From Deltaproteobacteria bacterium Ga0077539 (GTDB taxonomy: Bacteria > Myxococcota_A > Polyangia > Polyangiales > Ga0077539), in contig LNEO01000276.1 in assembly GCA_001465015.1 (NCBI GenBank), forward strand, positions 22,668 through 86,667: DNA of 64,000 nt, read 5' to 3'. Positions 61,612 through 64,000 of the stretch are shown here, piece after piece; the stretch's first letter is position 1, and the number at the start of each line of letters is the position of its first letter. The position numbers and the translations under genes are program-made. The notes under the pieces were generated by a model. It saw only the letters and a list, made by a program, of their open reading frames with translations, was not told the origin of the DNA and did no database searches.

Positions 61612-63207
61612 GTGACGTATCGAGATCCATTTGTCGCGAGGCCTCGGCTGACGGCGGCCTTTCTCCGATCGACGATCGCGCCGATCGAAGCGATGGCGGG
61701 CCCGTTCATGGGTCCCTACCTCGAGCCGTCGAAGCTGAAGGGCGCCCTCGAGTACGCCCCCCAGGCTGCCAGCGAGCAGCCGCTGGCGGTGGTCGACGAT
61801 TCGATCACGGGCTCGGCGAAGGCGGGAATGCTCGTCACAGACAGCGCGGTGTACTTCTCGGAGGGGCGCTTGCGCGTGCCGGTCGAGCTGATCGTCGAGC
61901 CGCCGGTCCACACGAAGGTCCCTGGCGAGAAGGGGCAGCTTCGAACGGCGCAGGGCGTGGTGTCGTTCGACAGCACGCTCGACGAGGTGCGCCGCGCGAT
62001 GTGCAACACGCTGCGAGCGATCGCCTTCTTCAACCGCGGCGGCTCGCGCTTGCGCTACGGCAACGCGCCGGTGTCGGGCCCGGTCGGTGAGATCGCCGCG
62101 CGGGTGTTGGTGCATCCGAAGTTGCCGGTCGTTCCGTCGGTCGCGATGGCGTCGGTGCACGCTGCGTCCAACGGCGCGGCAGGGTGGCTCGACTACGACA
62201 GCGGCGAAGAGCTCCTCGTGTTTCTCGATGAGTCTGGCGGGGGGCACGGCGATCGCTTCGTCGCGCTGTCCGATCGCGCGCTGCTCGCGCTCATCGACGA
62301 GCACCCAGTGATCGTGCGCTACGACTCGCTGCAGAGCGCCTCGGTGAAGACCGGCATCCTCTCGCACACGCTCACCCTCCACAGCACCTTTGGAACGTCC
62401 AAGATCGACTCGATCGCCGCCTCTGCAGCGGTGAAGCTCGTCGCGGATTTTCTGCAAGAGTTGACGAGGCTTCCGCCCGAGCTTCGGCGCTCGCTCGCGC
62501 CGATCGCTCCCGCCGCCGATGACCCGTCGGGCGCCGCCGCTGCGATGCAGATGATTTCGTGGCCAGACCTCCGCGTCGCCACGCTGCTCGAGCTCGTCCA
62601 TCAGTCGGTCGCTTCGAGCGCGATGCCCGTCGAGGCGGGATGCGACATGGTCGCGCGCGTCGCTCGGTTGCAGCGCACCCTGCGCGGCGGGCACGGCAGC
62701 ACCCAGGGCTGGTCGCGAACGCCGCTCTCTGCGGCGGATTTCGAGCTCTTGCTCTCGTCGGTCTTCGGCCCTCCGATTCGGCAAACGATGCTCGACGCCC
62801 GCACGGGTCTGCTCGAGTACGACGTGCGCCGCGCGGGGAGCGCCGCGGGAACGATCGCCTCCAACGTGATCGGCGTGACGCTCTTGGCGGTGGTCGGCGT
62901 CGGCTGGATCTCGACCGGCTCGGGCTCGTCGTCCACGGTTCGCGTGCGGATCATGGAGGCCCCTTTGGGCGCGGGATTTCTGCTCTCGGACGCGCAAGAC
63001 AATCCGTTGGCCAAAGAGAACGCGGCGGTCGCCGGCGGGCTGCTCGAGTCGCTCGCCATGCTGAGCGCGGCCGTCCTTCTGCGAAGAGTCTTGCTCGGGT
63101 GGAATGTCTCTCCCCAGGCGCTCGTTGCAGAGCCTGTCGCGTCGCTCGACGCTCGCGCCCGCGCGCTCGTCCCACAGGTCGACCTCGCCCCGTTCAACGA
63201 GACGTAG
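61612..63207 (+). CDS. Unknown protein with two bacterial PH-like segments and a membrane helix
   Basis: 531 residues; GTG with CGAGG closely upstream. The first third has GMLVTDSAVYFSEGRLRVPVELI, the middle has SDRALLALIDEHPVIVRYDSLQSASVK and GTSKIDSIAASAAVKLVADFLQEL. Both look like YokE-like/bacterial PH domain strands followed by the end helix. A helix near about 415-435 (TIASNVIGVTLLAVVGVGWI) could span the membrane, and another near 485. No known family matches with confidence. It precedes the HIT gene by 13 nt, so they may be co-transcribed. Confidence 0.65.
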   Translation: MTYRDPFVARPRLTAAFLRSTIAPIEAMAGPFMGPYLEPSKLKGALEYAPQAASEQPLAVVDDSITGSAKAGMLVTDSAVYFSEGRLRVPVELIVEPPVHTKVPGEKGQLRTAQGVVSFDSTLDEVRRAMCNTLRAIAFFNRGGSRLRYGNAPVSGPVGEIAARVLVHPKLPVVPSVAMASVHAASNGAAGWLDYDSGEELLVFLDESGGGHGDRFVALSDRALLALIDEHPVIVRYDSLQSASVKTGILSHTLTLHSTFGTSKIDSIAASAAVKLVADFLQELTRLPPELRRSLAPIAPAADDPSGAAAAMQMISWPDLRVATLLELVHQSVASSAMPVEAGCDMVARVARLQRTLRGGHGSTQGWSRTPLSAADFELLLSSVFGPPIRQTMLDARTGLLEYDVRRAGSAAGTIASNVIGVTLLAVVGVGWISTGSGSSSTVRVRIMEAPLGAGFLLSDAQDNPLAKENAAVAGGLLESLAMLSAAVLLRRVLLGWNVSPQALVAEPVASLDARARALVPQVDLAPFNET

Positions 63208-63220
63208 CGCGCCCTTCGTC

Positions 63221-63718
63221 ATGCCCACCCTCGTGTCGAAAGAAGAAGCCCTCGCGCGGATCGTCGCCGAAGGCGGACAGCCCGAGTGTCTCATGTGCGC
63301 GATCCTCGCAGGACGGGTCGGGGACCTGCACACCGTGGCTGAAGACGACGGCCTGGTCCTCATGCTCCCTCGCTACGTGCGGTGCTGGGGGCACGCGGTC
63401 GTGGTCCCCCGCGCGCACGTCACCACGTACGGCGAGTGCGGCGATGAATTGTGGGCGAGAATTCAAGCGATGGCGTTTCGCGCCGCGACCATGATCGAGG
63501 CGCTCCGAGCGCCCAAGCGCGTGTACATCACGTCCACCGGCTCGAACACGAGGGAGCTCGTGCAGACGTCGCGGCACATTCACGTGCACGTGATTCCGGT
63601 GGACACCGAAGAGGACCGCCCCGCGGACGTGTTCACGTGGGCGCATGGCGTGTGGGTCGCCGAGCGCGACGAGTGGGAGTCGCTCGCCGACGAGTACCGC
63701 GCGTATTGGGGACGTTGA
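63221..63718 (+). CDS. HIT-family nucleotide-binding protein
   Basis: 165 residues. The signature H119-I-H-V-H123 (HxHxH) is the histidine triad, with C23-x2-C26 at the N-terminus for zinc, as in bacterial HIT proteins (Fhit/HinT-like). It hydrolyses or transfers nucleoside phosphoramidates or dinucleotides. Start at 63221 gives MPTLVSKEEAL, clear of the previous stop. Function in this organism unknown. Confidence 0.85.
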   Translation: MPTLVSKEEALARIVAEGGQPECLMCAILAGRVGDLHTVAEDDGLVLMLPRYVRCWGHAVVVPRAHVTTYGECGDELWARIQAMAFRAATMIEALRAPKRVYITSTGSNTRELVQTSRHIHVHVIPVDTEEDRPADVFTWAHGVWVAERDEWESLADEYRAYWGR

Positions 63719-63740
63719 ACGTCCGCGAGGGGCGCCCGTC

Positions 63741-63817
63741 GCTCGTCGCTCGCCGCTCGCTGCCCGCTGCCCGCTGCCCGCTGCCCGTTGCCCGCTGCCC
63801 GCTGCTCGCTGCTCGTC
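63741..63817 (+). repeat. Eleven tandem heptamers (gcccgct type)
   Basis: Consecutive 7-mers from 63741: gctcgtc, gctcgcc, gctcgct, then mainly gcccgct (six units, one gcccgtt) and back to gctcgct, gctcgtc. The variants are arranged almost symmetrically at the two ends. It lies in the non-coding end after the HIT gene; the region from 63830 to 64000 shows no gene. Confidence 0.85.
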
Positions 63818-64000
63818 GCTTCGGCTTTGCGCGCGACGTGTGTCTCTGCGCGCACTTTCCACACCGTTCGTGGGGAGCGATGAGCGCCCCGCGCCCTCAC
63901 TTAGCAGGGAACCGGATTTCGGTTCGAAAATGCACATCCGCAGGAAAATCAGTAGCGGCGTCAACACCCAAGCGGCAACACGCTCGCCTCACGGCCAGAG

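Noticed and set aside
63905..63950. Possible tRNA T-arm (ggttcgaaa) near the window end
   Set aside because: No matching acceptor, D- or anticodon stem could be built on either strand.

Overview
The window is high-GC bacterial DNA, densely packed and coding on both strands. It most resembles a myxobacterium (Myxococcota, Polyangiales/Sandaracinus type). The clues are many Ser/Thr protein kinases with C-terminal membrane anchors, an FHA/sigma-54 activator, and about a dozen predicted lipoproteins whose mature N-termini carry Asp-rich DTGV/DSGV linkers. Long open frames on the opposite strand are frequent but are composition shadows. I saw no rRNA, tRNA, CRISPR array, insertion sequence or prophage gene. 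The taxonomic call is inference.

Layout. 1-7450: two D-rich lipoproteins, then a DUF4331-like protein apparently split over two genes, then a translationally coupled trio (TPR lipoprotein, beta-propeller, dihaem cytochrome c). 7479-12183: a CubicO-type serine hydrolase converging on a tryptophan-catabolic pair, tryptophan 2,3-dioxygenase and a fused anthraniloyl-CoA monooxygenase/reductase-type enzyme. 12330-19802: VWA-like lipoprotein, small secreted protein, SEDS-like membrane protein, two Ser/Thr kinases, Cys-rich repeat lipoprotein. 19799-28105: membrane spermidine-synthase-like protein, GT-C-like membrane glycosyltransferase, large TPR protein, inositol-monophosphatase-family enzyme. 28210-32705: VWA lipoprotein and a zinc-ribbon kinase. 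33021-35394: an RNA-repair cassette (Rnl2-type ligase overlapping an HD-polynucleotide kinase gene). 35436-48144: phospholipase-D lipoprotein, thioredoxin-like lipoprotein, FHA/sigma-54 activator, kinase, trypsin-like protease, GH92 glycosidase, beta-helix protein. 48179-54450: methyltransferase, two DUF4139 paralogues, a histidine kinase/response regulator pair. 54566-61144: Kazal-repeat lipoprotein, then a complete minus-strand ISC iron-sulfur operon led by a MerR-family regulator. 61145-64000: tandem repeats, an unknown two-PH-like-domain protein and a HIT-family protein.

How the genes work together. The best-defined functional units are (a) merR-iscS-iscU-iscA-hscB-hscA-fdx, where a MerR-type protein with a C4H cysteine cluster sits in the place normally held by IscR; (b) the RNA ligase plus HD-Pnk, which together could heal and seal broken RNA ends; (c) the tryptophan-to-anthraniloyl-CoA branch; and (d) the DUF4331/TPR/beta-propeller/cytochrome cell-surface group. 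Two near-identical arrays of hexamers phased at one helical turn lie upstream of a kinase gene and a thioredoxin-like lipoprotein gene about 5 kb apart, suggesting a shared regulator.
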